The notes under the pieces: model-generated
The model's input: the letters and a program-made list of their open reading frames with translations, nothing else
Database searches by the model: none
What the model was told of the DNA's origin: nothing
Source: Syntrophaceae bacterium
GTDB lineage: Bacteria > Desulfobacterota > Desulfomonilia > Desulfomonilales > Desulfomonilaceae
Assembly (NCBI GenBank): GCA_014874425.1
Contig: JACWAG010000392.1
Coordinates: 1 to 6,044, forward strand
Length of the DNA stretch: 6,044 nucleotides
Direction of reading: 5' to 3'
Shown here: piece by piece, positions 1-5,754 of the stretch
Layout: the number at the start of each line of letters is the position of its first letter
Position numbering within the stretch: position 1 is the stretch's first letter
Program-made: the position numbers and the translations under genes

Positions 1-496
1 CCTTTTCCACGAGATAAACCTGATAACCTGCGCCTGCTGCGCCTAGAGCGGCCGTAATACCGGTAATCCCGCCGCCGATAACTAAAAGCGCCTTTTCGTT
101 CGGGTCAGTATATGCGGGCCTATCTTCATACTTTCCCGCCTTGGTTATCCCCATCCGCATATAGTCTTCGGCCAGCATCTGCGTGTCTTCATCATTTGCA
201 GGATGGCACCACACAACATGTTCCCTGAGGTTCACTCTTTCAGTGATAACGTTCTCAAACGTAAATTCCTGCTGAAATACTCTTGGAGATGGGCCTGCGA
301 TAACGACGACGGTAAGGTTTTCCGTGGCTATATCATTTCTGATGATCGCCAATTTTTCTGGGGCGCTCCAGTACGGCTCGGCCCTGCATACAATAGCTTT
401 GAATTCTGAAGTGGCCACAGAAGAAAGAGCGCCGATGTCCAGGGCTTCGCCGATTCCATAGCCGGTATCAATGTATACTCCAATTTTGTGATCCAT
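1..496 (-). CDS. qmoB: QmoB, quinone-interacting membrane-bound oxidoreductase subunit B (N-terminal part, cut by the window edge)
   Basis: The visible 165 codons read from ATG at 496 to the left edge. QmoB is an HdrA-like cytoplasmic flavoprotein of the Qmo complex, which links the menaquinone pool to APS reductase. Residues 1-135 form the N-terminal domain typical of QmoB/HdrA proteins (start MDHKIGVYID, then ERVNLREHVVW at 86-96 and an acidic DEDTQMLAEDYMRMG stretch at 102-116). It is followed by the FAD Rossmann motif VIGGGITGITAA at 139-150 and an acidic end of the second beta strand near E164. The N-terminal domain has only two cysteines, C37 and C97, so it shows no cluster-binding cysteine set. 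The start is fixed by GGGAGG (509-504), seven nt upstream, which lies inside the end of qmoA. The gap to the qmoA stop is four nt, so translation is probably coupled. The C-terminal ferredoxin and MvhD-like parts expected in QmoB are outside the window. Confidence 0.93.
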   Translation of the reverse strand, partial: MDHKIGVYIDTGYGIGEALDIGALSSVATSEFKAIVCRAEPYWSAPEKLAIIRNDIATENLTVVVIAGPSPRVFQQEFTFENVITERVNLREHVVWCHPANDEDTQMLAEDYMRMGITKAGKYEDRPAYTDPNEKALLVIGGGITGITAALGAAGAGYQVYLVEK

Positions 497-500
497 GGAC

Positions 501-1766
501 TTACCTCCCCACCGTATCCTGAAGGGCCTTTAAGGCAGCCCCAGTTGAATCTTGCAGGCACGTTCCAACGTCCATTGGCCGCTTGGAAACTCCTGCAGCA
601 TGAATTCCGGTATCTGAAACGATAAAGCCGTAGTCGTCATATTCCACTCCGGGCGCCGGCGCCTTCTCGATGCTCGTGGTCGGCTGCATACCTGTGGCGA
701 GGACCACCATGTCAAAGGTACTACGAATCCTGGCCCCGGAAAGAATATCTTCTCCCTCGACTATTATGTCTTTTGTCACAGGGTCTTCATACACATTGAC
801 AATTTTACCTTTGGTCAGGTGTATTTTCTCATCGTTACGAACCCTGTCAAAGAAATATTCAAATCGCCCGTAAGCTCTAAGATCAATATAAAAGATATGC
901 GCCTCAGCGTCCGGATTGTAGTCCCGCAGGTAGGTAGCCTGTTTCAAAGAGGCGAGGCAGCAAATGGACGAGCAATAGGGCAAATGATTTTCGTCTCTGG
1001 AGCCCGCACATTGCACGAAGGCCAAATTGTAAACTTTCTTGCCATCCGATGGCCTTACAATCTCACCGCAAGTAGGGCCGTTTGGGGCAGCGAGTCTTTC
1101 CATCATTACATTTGTGATGACGTTCGGATATTTTCCAAACCCGAGTCTGTCCAGTTTGGTAGCGTCATATGGGACCCATCCGGTAGCCCAAACGATTGAT
1201 GAAACCTGAACTGTCAGAATTTCCGGCTTGGCTTCCAGATCAAGCCTTATCCCTTTGGACTCAAGGGACTCTACGAAGCTATTGAAGCCGACAGACCCTA
1301 CGCTCTTTTTAAGGGCTTCGGCGTCAGCGACGAGATTCATGGGATAAGCCATTTCGTACGGTAAACGTACGGCTTTGGTCATGTCCATCCCGTAGTTAAA
1401 TTCATTCGGGATATCAACCGGGCAATCTTCAACACATTTTGAAGTGCTAGAATGGTCTTCAACATATCTCGGCAATATTTTTATTGTTGCAGTGTAGGCC
1501 CCAGGGGCGCCTGAGACATTTTCGACACTAGCAAGGGTGTACACGGTGACATCTGTGTTTTTCCTGATTCTCTTGAAATTGATTTCAAGACCACAATTAG
1601 GAGGGCAAAGCTTCGGAAAATATTTATTCATCCGGGCTACTCGGCCCCCAAGGTAGGGTAGCCTTTCAACCAGGATCACTTTGCAACCAACCTCCGCAGC
1701 TTCCACCGCAGCCGTGATACCACTTATACCGCCCCCTACGACCAAAACGGTCCTTTCTCCAGCCAT
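501..1766 (-). CDS. qmoA: QmoA, quinone-interacting membrane-bound oxidoreductase subunit A (HdrA-like flavoprotein)
   Basis: This is a 421-residue cytoplasmic FAD protein of the Qmo complex, thought to hand electrons from menaquinol to AprBA. Near the N-terminus is the FAD motif VLVVGGGISGITAA (7-20), with the ribose-binding acidic residue E34 and a following GG at 40-41. The HdrA-type cysteine motifs are CPPNC (54-58) and CVEDC (111-115). They are followed by FVQCAGSRDENHLPYCSSICC (250-270, cysteines 253, 265, 269, 270), the signature of HdrA-family proteins. A second nucleotide-site motif, VVLATGMQP, lies at 354-362. There is no inserted ferredoxin domain, which separates QmoA from full HdrA. 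The ATG at 1766 is preferred over an in-frame TTG at 1778 because GGGAGGA (1776-1770) sits between them and would serve only the ATG. A hairpin terminator lies just upstream. Identification as QmoA rests on motifs plus position between aprA and qmoB. Confidence 0.95.
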   Translation of the reverse strand: MAGERTVLVVGGGISGITAAVEAAEVGCKVILVERLPYLGGRVARMNKYFPKLCPPNCGLEINFKRIRKNTDVTVYTLASVENVSGAPGAYTATIKILPRYVEDHSSTSKCVEDCPVDIPNEFNYGMDMTKAVRLPYEMAYPMNLVADAEALKKSVGSVGFNSFVESLESKGIRLDLEAKPEILTVQVSSIVWATGWVPYDATKLDRLGFGKYPNVITNVMMERLAAPNGPTCGEIVRPSDGKKVYNLAFVQCAGSRDENHLPYCSSICCLASLKQATYLRDYNPDAEAHIFYIDLRAYGRFEYFFDRVRNDEKIHLTKGKIVNVYEDPVTKDIIVEGEDILSGARIRSTFDMVVLATGMQPTTSIEKAPAPGVEYDDYGFIVSDTGIHAAGVSKRPMDVGTCLQDSTGAALKALQDTVGR

Positions 1767-1778
1767 GCTTCCTCCCAA
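1767..1778 (-). promoter_or_regulatory. Ribosome binding site that decides the qmoA start
   Basis: On the minus strand GGGAGGA (1776-1770) lies four nt before ATG 1766 when measured from the GGAGG core. The upstream in-frame TTG at 1778 has only the U tract of a terminator before it and no purine-rich site. The site directly abuts that U tract, so folding or termination of the hairpin at 1789-1812 could affect both transcription into qmoA and access to its start. Confidence 0.75.
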
Positions 1779-1812
1779 TAAAAAGGTTCTGAGGGAGCAT
1801 TTGCCCCCTCAG
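1777..1812 (-). terminator. Rho-independent terminator or attenuator between aprA and qmoA
   Basis: Read on the minus strand, positions 1812-1789 form a 10-bp stem with a four-nt AAAU loop. The arms are CTGAGGGGGC and GCTCCCTCAG, with nine Watson-Crick pairs and one G-U pair. The transcript then continues AACCUUUUUAUU (1788-1777). A GC-rich stem followed within four nt by five uridines fits an intrinsic terminator. Because qmoA follows at once with its own ribosome site and no clear promoter is visible in the gap, I infer partial termination that lowers qmo expression relative to aprBA. Full termination with a separate qmoA promoter hidden in aprA is the alternative. Confidence 0.78.
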
Positions 1813-1836
1813 TCTGCTTCCTCTTGCATTCGAGGG

Positions 1837-1865
1837 ACCCCGGAGGCGGATACCACCTCCGGGAT
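1837..1865 (-). promoter_or_regulatory. GC-rich RNA hairpin downstream of aprA
   Basis: On the minus-strand transcript the arms AUCCCGGAGGUGG (1865-1853) and CCGCCUCCGGGGU (1849-1837) pair over 13 bp around a three-nt UAU loop. Two of the pairs are G-U. On the plus strand these positions become A-C mismatches, so the structure favours the RNA of the aprA transcript. No U tract follows, so by itself it is not a classical terminator. It starts 20 nt after the aprA stop and probably protects the 3' end of the aprBA message or works with the terminator at 1777-1812. Confidence 0.7.
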
Positions 1866-1885
1866 TTCTAAGGTAAGTTAAGAGG

Positions 1886-3763
1886 TTAGTTGACGATAGA
1901 GAGAACGGGTACCTTCCTCATTTCCCAAGCGCCGTTTTTGTAGGTAGCGTTGACGAAGACCTTCCAGTTAGCTTCGTCGATAGTTGGGAAGTCATTGCGG
2001 AAGTAGTAGCCCGGCCAACGGGTTTCTTCACGGAACAGGATCGAGCGAACATGAACTTCAGCCTGATACATTCTCTGAATGTTCTCATGGCAGCGCATAA
2101 GCTCATGCAGGTCCTCTGCCGCCAGTTTCGCGGAGTCTTCCTTCAACCAAGCCAACAGCTCAAGGGCTCTATCCAGTTTAGCCTTGTTGGTTTTGAAGCC
2201 TGAGGTCACGCCCGCGGCATATTCATCCATGATTTTCTGGAGGCGGAACATGAACATTTTCGGTTTCATGAACTCGGGGTTGATGTTCGGGTCACTTGAC
2301 TTGGCTCCGAATTCCACGAACAGATCCATCGGTTTCAGGATCTCTTTCTTCAGAGCTTCAACCTTTGCCGCATCCACATTCGGCTGGGTGTTGTTGTCGA
2401 CTACGAAACGAACCATCGACTTGCCGGCCGCTCGTCCTTCAGCGTGTGAACCAGAAGAGAACTTATGGCTGGATGCGCCTGACGCATCACCGGCGCAGAA
2501 CAGACCCTTAACTGTGGACATATATTCATAGCCCCAGAAGTATTCCTTCGGAGCGAGGTCCTTCGGACCACTAACCCATGCGCCGGAAGCGCCTGAGTGA
2601 GAACCAATGAAGTACGGCTCGGCCGCTGCGATTTCAGAGGCTTTTTCTTCAGGCTGAACGTTGGTTCCGGCCCACAGAATGGCCTGGGAGATTGTCATAT
2701 CCAGGAAGTCTTCCCAAGCTTCCGCCTCGAGTTCCTTCATTTTTTTCTTGTAAGCCTTCGGGTCGTCCTTAAGAGCGTTAGCTATATTTTGAATAGCTTC
2801 TTCTGTTCTCATAAAGATCGGGCCTTTGCCTTCGAACTCATCGAGCATGCCAAGGTAGTTACGGAGGTTAGCCGGGATCGGTTTTACTTTTCCGTATTCG
2901 CCCCATTTGGCAAGTTCATCCTTACGCTCGACCATGTACTCGCCACCGAAAGCGTTAGTGGCTCTGGACTTGAACAATAGGAACCACGCGCCAACCGGTC
3001 CGTATCCATCCTTAAAACGAACAGGGATGAAACGCACTTCCTGACAGGTCTGCTCAGCGCCGGCGATCAATGTGAAATAAAGGCTGGAGCCGGAGTTCCA
3101 GGGCGGATACCAGGCTCGACCAAGACCTTCACCGGTGCTTCTTGGTTTGAATACGTGAACAGCGCCACCCATTGCGGCTAGGACTGCTTTGGCCTTGAAT
3201 ACATAGAATTTGTTCTCACGAGTGCTAAAACCGACCGCGCCTGCGACTCTCTCGCCATCCATCAACGGCGTGGTGATGAAAACTCGCTCGAAATACTCAT
3301 GACCATACTTGGCCAGCGCGTTCTTCGCGGCTTCGGCCACGATAACCTTATAGGATTCACCGTTAATCATGAGCTGCCAACGGCCTTCATGAACATACTT
3401 TCCTTCGGCGTCCAACCAGATGGGGAGGCCCCATTTCTCGAACAGATGGACCGAGGAATCAACGTGACGAGCTATATCATAAACGATGTCTTCACGGGTA
3501 ATACCCATGAGATCGTTACGGACGTAACGGACATAATCTTCACAAGTGTTATTGCCGCTGTTTATGTCAACATACTGGTTGATGGCAGACAGGCCCATGG
3601 CCACGGCGCCGGATCTATCCATAGCCGCTTTATCAACCAATGTTACCTTCAAATTATTTTTCGCCGCCCAATATGAGGCTTCAACAGCGGCTCCACAGGC
3701 CGCCATACCACCACCACAAAGGAGAATGTCAGTGGTTACTTCTACATTTTCAAAATTGGCCAT
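1886..3763 (-). CDS. aprA: AprA, adenylylsulfate reductase alpha subunit
   Basis: AprA is the catalytic FAD subunit of dissimilatory APS reductase, which converts APS to sulfite and AMP in the cytoplasm. The 625-residue protein belongs to the fumarate reductase/succinate dehydrogenase flavoprotein fold and is slightly shorter than many relatives. Visible landmarks: FAD motif LLCGGGMAACGAAVEA (14-29); DRSGAVAMGLSAINQY (49-64); PVRFKDGYGPVGAWFLLFK (247-265); GSHSGASGAW (387-396); and a second FAD-contact stretch at 420-448 with AGDASGASSHKFSSGSHAEG. By motif, R249 and H389 are the likely counterparts of the active-site Arg265 and His398 of the Archaeoglobus enzyme; this is inference without an alignment. 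The C-terminal helical domain contains ETRWPGYYFRNDFP, typical of AprA. AGGAGG (3778-3773) lies nine nt before the ATG. The gene follows aprB after 21 nt, so the two are cotranscribed. The charged segment around 335-350 has many Lys and Glu residues. Confidence 0.98.
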   Translation of the reverse strand: MANFENVEVTTDILLCGGGMAACGAAVEASYWAAKNNLKVTLVDKAAMDRSGAVAMGLSAINQYVDINSGNNTCEDYVRYVRNDLMGITREDIVYDIARHVDSSVHLFEKWGLPIWLDAEGKYVHEGRWQLMINGESYKVIVAEAAKNALAKYGHEYFERVFITTPLMDGERVAGAVGFSTRENKFYVFKAKAVLAAMGGAVHVFKPRSTGEGLGRAWYPPWNSGSSLYFTLIAGAEQTCQEVRFIPVRFKDGYGPVGAWFLLFKSRATNAFGGEYMVERKDELAKWGEYGKVKPIPANLRNYLGMLDEFEGKGPIFMRTEEAIQNIANALKDDPKAYKKKMKELEAEAWEDFLDMTISQAILWAGTNVQPEEKASEIAAAEPYFIGSHSGASGAWVSGPKDLAPKEYFWGYEYMSTVKGLFCAGDASGASSHKFSSGSHAEGRAAGKSMVRFVVDNNTQPNVDAAKVEALKKEILKPMDLFVEFGAKSSDPNINPEFMKPKMFMFRLQKIMDEYAAGVTSGFKTNKAKLDRALELLAWLKEDSAKLAAEDLHELMRCHENIQRMYQAEVHVRSILFREETRWPGYYFRNDFPTIDEANWKVFVNATYKNGAWEMRKVPVLSIVN

Positions 3764-3784
3764 TATTAGCTTCCTCCTAAGGAA

Positions 3785-4228
3785 TTACTTCTTAACCGTG
3801 GGTAGCGCGGCGAGCTTCAGAGCAGCCGGCTCGTTGTACAGGCACTGGCTTGCCAGATCCGTTGTCACTTCACCGAAACCACCATCAGGAACAGCCGTCC
3901 CTTCCTGTGTCTTACGGATCGGGAACTTGAACCTTTTTACCTGGCCATTACGGAATTTCACCGTCCACATAATGTCTTCGGAACCTCTTAACGGTACGCA
4001 TGAAGCGCCCATAGGCACGAAGTCCGCATAACCACGCACGTCAATCGCCTGCTGGGGGCAGATCTTAACGCAATTGTAGCATTCCCAGCACATTTCAGGC
4101 GCGCGGTTCCATGCTTTCATCGTCTCTTTGTTAAGAACCATCAAATCATTCGGGCAGATGTACATACAAGCGGTTTTATCCTGCCCCTTGCATCCATCAC
4201 ATTTTTCCATAATTACAAAACTTGGCAT
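3785..4228 (-). CDS. aprB: AprB, adenylylsulfate reductase beta subunit (iron-sulfur)
   Basis: AprB is the electron-transfer subunit of APS reductase and carries two [4Fe-4S] clusters to the FAD of AprA. The protein has 147 residues. Two cysteine motifs are complete. The first is C10-x2-C13-x7-C21-x3-C25-P, with the wide seven-residue spacer characteristic of AprB. The second is C47-x2-C50-x2-C53-x3-C57-P. W48, inside the second motif, matches the position of the tryptophan known in the Archaeoglobus enzyme to sit between a cluster and the FAD. After residue 75 comes a beta-rich segment and a C-terminal tail (about 115-147) that in the family wraps around AprA. The ATG at 4228 has AGGAGG (4241-4236) seven nt upstream. 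It is the first gene of the visible minus-strand operon. No sat gene lies upstream; a divergent gene is found instead. Confidence 0.97.
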   Translation of the reverse strand: MPSFVIMEKCDGCKGQDKTACMYICPNDLMVLNKETMKAWNRAPEMCWECYNCVKICPQQAIDVRGYADFVPMGASCVPLRGSEDIMWTVKFRNGQVKRFKFPIRKTQEGTAVPDGGFGEVTTDLASQCLYNEPAALKLAALPTVKK

Positions 4229-4513
4229 GAACTATCCTCCTGGTGTGATAAATCTTTTCTCTAATCGAAAAACTGACGTTTAATTTCATAATTTTGGACT
4301 CAAACGAATAAACGGGCTCCTCCTTTCTCAAGGTAGTCATCCATTCCTGGAAGATCTTTTCCAAGCTAAAGGCGCTTTGTCCCCGAGACCCCTCTTTATC
4401 CTCCGTTCATGAGAACGGCCGAACCCCGAACGTAAACATCGGTACCAACGGCCACCGGATTATGCTTAGTCTCTGAGAAAAATCGGTACTGTGTGGAACT
4501 TCCGAGAAAAAGT

Positions 4514-4543
4514 TTGACCATTTCAACTCGACGTGGATCTAAT
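4514..4543 (+). promoter_or_regulatory. Candidate sigma70-type promoter for the SEC-C/TPR gene
   Basis: TTGACC (4514-4519) and TCTAAT (4538-4543) each match five of six consensus bases and are 18 bp apart. Transcription would start near 4550, leaving a leader of about 215 nt that crosses the divergent aprB promoter region. A closer alternative is TATATT at 4716-4721, with a weak TTGCTT (4694-4699) 16 bp upstream. The sequence alone does not decide between them. Confidence 0.4.
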
Positions 4544-4612
4544 TAGCGCTGAAATACTAAATTTGGATATCCAGCTAGGCCTTGGATGACCTAAGCAATA
4601 ATGAATTGGTCA

Positions 4613-4641
4613 ATTGAATCAAATCCTATCCCTTTTGTCAA
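4613..4641 (-). promoter_or_regulatory. aprBp: Candidate sigma70-type promoter of the aprB-aprA-qmo operon
   Basis: On the minus strand a perfect -35 box TTGACA (4641-4636) is followed, after 17 bp, by TTCAAT (4618-4613), which matches four of six -10 bases but lacks the usual A at the second position. The start would be near 4606, giving an aprB leader of about 378 nt. The -10 overlaps a small dyad, AATTG-gt-CAATT (4604-4615), and the -35 lies in one arm of a larger inverted repeat, so a regulator could act here. I found no equally good minus-strand promoter closer to aprB. Confidence 0.5.
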
Positions 4642-4680
4642 GAGAATTTTTGGAGAATGTTTTCCAAAAGTCTGACAAAA
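4633..4680. repeat. Nested inverted repeat in the divergent promoter region
   Basis: The outer arms TTTTGTCA (4633-4640) and TGACAAAA (4673-4680) are perfect eight-bp inverted copies. Inside them TTTTGGA (4648-4654) and TCCAAAA (4663-4669) form a second perfect seven-bp pair around an eight-nt spacer. The outer left arm overlaps the -35 box of the aprB promoter candidate. No U or A tract in the right place supports a terminator in either direction, so an operator for a dimeric or tetrameric regulator is the better reading. Confidence 0.55.
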
Positions 4681-4751
4681 ACAATTGTTTATTTTGCTTG
4701 AGGGATGCCGGTTAATATATTACTATAAATGTTTTGTTATTCGCTAACTCG

Positions 4752-4757
4752 AAAGGA
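4752..4757 (+). promoter_or_regulatory. Ribosome binding site that decides the start of the SEC-C/TPR gene
   Basis: AAAGGA ends nine nt before ATG 4767. An in-frame TTG at 4734 lies upstream of this site and would add eleven residues ahead of the SEC-C motif without any ribosome site of its own. The ATG places the motif at residue 5 onward, as is usual where SEC-C is N-terminal. The next gene has the same AAAGGA sequence at 5743-5748. Confidence 0.7.
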
Positions 4758-4766
4758 TCATCCAGG

Positions 4767-5729
4767 ATGGCGACTGTCTCCAGAAACGACCCCTGCCCTT
4801 GCGGTAGCGGGAAAAAATTCAAGCACTGTTGTTTACCAAATCAGTCGGTTGATCAAAGAACCCCTCTCCCGAATTCCATACAGGAAAAAGTAGCCCAGGC
4901 GTACAAGCTCATGTCAGAGAAAATGTGGGACGAAGCAATCTGTGACTTCAAAGACTGCCTCAATGACAACCCAGAGTCCTCCGAAATTTTGCAGGCGATC
5001 GCCGGTTGCTACGACGGGGCTGAAGATTACCTCATGGCTGCGGAATATTATGAAAAGGCCCTGCTCGACCCTGACTTGGCCCAAATTCCACTCATACGAT
5101 ACCGACTTGGAGTTTCTCGTGCTTGCGCAGGGAGAATTGAGAAGGCCCGTGAATCATTTGAGCAAGCTTTGGAGCTTTTTCAAAAAGCTCAAGAAAAAGA
5201 TGCCGTCAAGAAAATCCTGGAAGAATTGTCCGCCATTGAGGCGGGAGTAAAAAAACCGCAATCATTTTTAGCCCAAGTACAACTCCAGCGGGCTTTCTCA
5301 GATTTCGAAGATGAAGATTATCAACAAGCGGCGGCAAGGCTCGAAAAAGTCGCGGCTCTTGACCCTGAAAATTCGGCAGTTTTTTATAACCTCGGCGTAG
5401 CATATACTTTCTTGAAAAGGGAAGACGCAGCCCTATCGTGTTTTGAAAAAACCGTTCAGTTGGACCCGGACTATGTAACCGCTTACTACAACATGGGACA
5501 GATTTGTCTAATAGTTAAGCGCGACTTCTCCCGTGCGTTAAATTGTTTCGATAGAGCAATAGCCTTCAAGGAGAATTACATCGGTGCGCATCATCAAAAA
5601 GGGGTTGCCTATGAGATGCTGGGTGACATGGACAAAGCACTGGAGTGCTGGCGGAAAGCTCTAGATCTCGACCCCGGAAACAAACAGGCATTGGAAAATA
5701 TCGAGCGGGTTCAGAACAAACCTAGCTAA
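4767..5729 (+). CDS. SEC-C motif and tetratricopeptide repeat protein, function unknown
   Basis: The 320-residue soluble protein has no signal peptide or membrane segment. It opens with a SEC-C zinc-binding motif, NDPCPCGSGKKFKHCC (7-22), where C10, C12, C21 (or H20) and C22 are the expected ligands; the same motif ends SecA and occurs in many unrelated proteins. The rest is helical TPR. Repeats can be placed at roughly 38-71, 73-105, 109-142, 168-201, 203-236, 237-270 and 272-305. The last ones are the clearest (AVFYNLGVAYTFLKREDAALSCFEKTVQLDP, 204-234, and AHHQKGVAYEMLGDMDKALECWRKALDLDP, 274-303). A Lys/Glu-rich helix at 140-165 separates two repeat blocks. Such proteins are scaffolds for protein partners; none can be named here. 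It is transcribed away from aprB, and a YkgJ-type gene follows after 25 nt, so the two probably form an operon. Confidence is high for the gene and domains, low for any role. Confidence 0.93.
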   Translation: MATVSRNDPCPCGSGKKFKHCCLPNQSVDQRTPLPNSIQEKVAQAYKLMSEKMWDEAICDFKDCLNDNPESSEILQAIAGCYDGAEDYLMAAEYYEKALLDPDLAQIPLIRYRLGVSRACAGRIEKARESFEQALELFQKAQEKDAVKKILEELSAIEAGVKKPQSFLAQVQLQRAFSDFEDEDYQQAAARLEKVAALDPENSAVFYNLGVAYTFLKREDAALSCFEKTVQLDPDYVTAYYNMGQICLIVKRDFSRALNCFDRAIAFKENYIGAHHQKGVAYEMLGDMDKALECWRKALDLDPGNKQALENIERVQNKPS

Positions 5730-5754
5730 TCATAGACGTTGGAAAGGACCATAA

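Larger units (their letters stand above)
4229..4766. other. Divergent intergenic region between aprB and the SEC-C/TPR gene
   Basis: This stretch of about 540 nt has no recognisable gene. It is AT-rich from about 4540 to 4740 and contains two promoter candidates, a nested inverted repeat (4633-4680) and the palindrome AAACAATTGTTT (4679-4690). The part nearer aprB would be transcribed as leader RNA. It contains a six-bp hairpin CCGTTC/GAACGG with a four-nt loop (4403-4418) and a direct repeat ATCGGTAC (4438-4445 and 4482-4489). It also has a ribosome-site-like AAAGGAGGAG (minus strand, near 4325-4316) with no start codon at a useful distance. I recognise no known riboswitch class and no tRNA. 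Confidence 0.7.

Noticed and set aside
819..1199. Open frame of 126 codons on the plus strand
   Set aside because: It is antisense to the cysteine-motif region of qmoA and is explained by codon structure of that gene.
1767..1778. In-frame TTG at 1778 as the qmoA start
   Set aside because: The four added residues are the translation of the ribosome binding site itself; ATG 1766 is correctly placed behind it.
2079..2531. Open frame of 150 codons on the plus strand
   Set aside because: It is antisense to the conserved C-terminal half of aprA, with no ribosome site or domain that would support it.
3546..4031. Open frame of 161 codons on the plus strand
   Set aside because: It lies opposite aprB and aprA, which have full family motifs, and spans their junction; it has no recognisable domain.
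4539..4573. Short palindromes CTAATTAG (4539-4546) and TGGATATCCA (4564-4573)
   Set aside because: They are short, AT-rich, unrelated to each other and expected at some rate by chance in such DNA.
4633..4680. Nested inverted repeat as a bidirectional terminator
   Set aside because: Neither strand has a proper U tract directly after the stem, and both flanking genes point away from it, so no transcript needs to end here.
4672..4700. CTGACA at 4672-4677 as a plus-strand -35 box mirroring the aprB promoter
   Set aside because: At 16 to 18 bp downstream there is no acceptable -10 sequence (the bases read TGCTTG and neighbours).
4229..4733. Rex-type operator upstream of aprB
   Set aside because: Rex is known to control sulfate-reduction genes in some relatives, but I could not find a TTGTGA/TCACAA-like dyad with proper spacing.
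4734..4766. In-frame TTG at 4734 as the SEC-C/TPR start
   Set aside because: The AAAGGA site lies downstream of this TTG and serves ATG 4767; the added residues show no family similarity.
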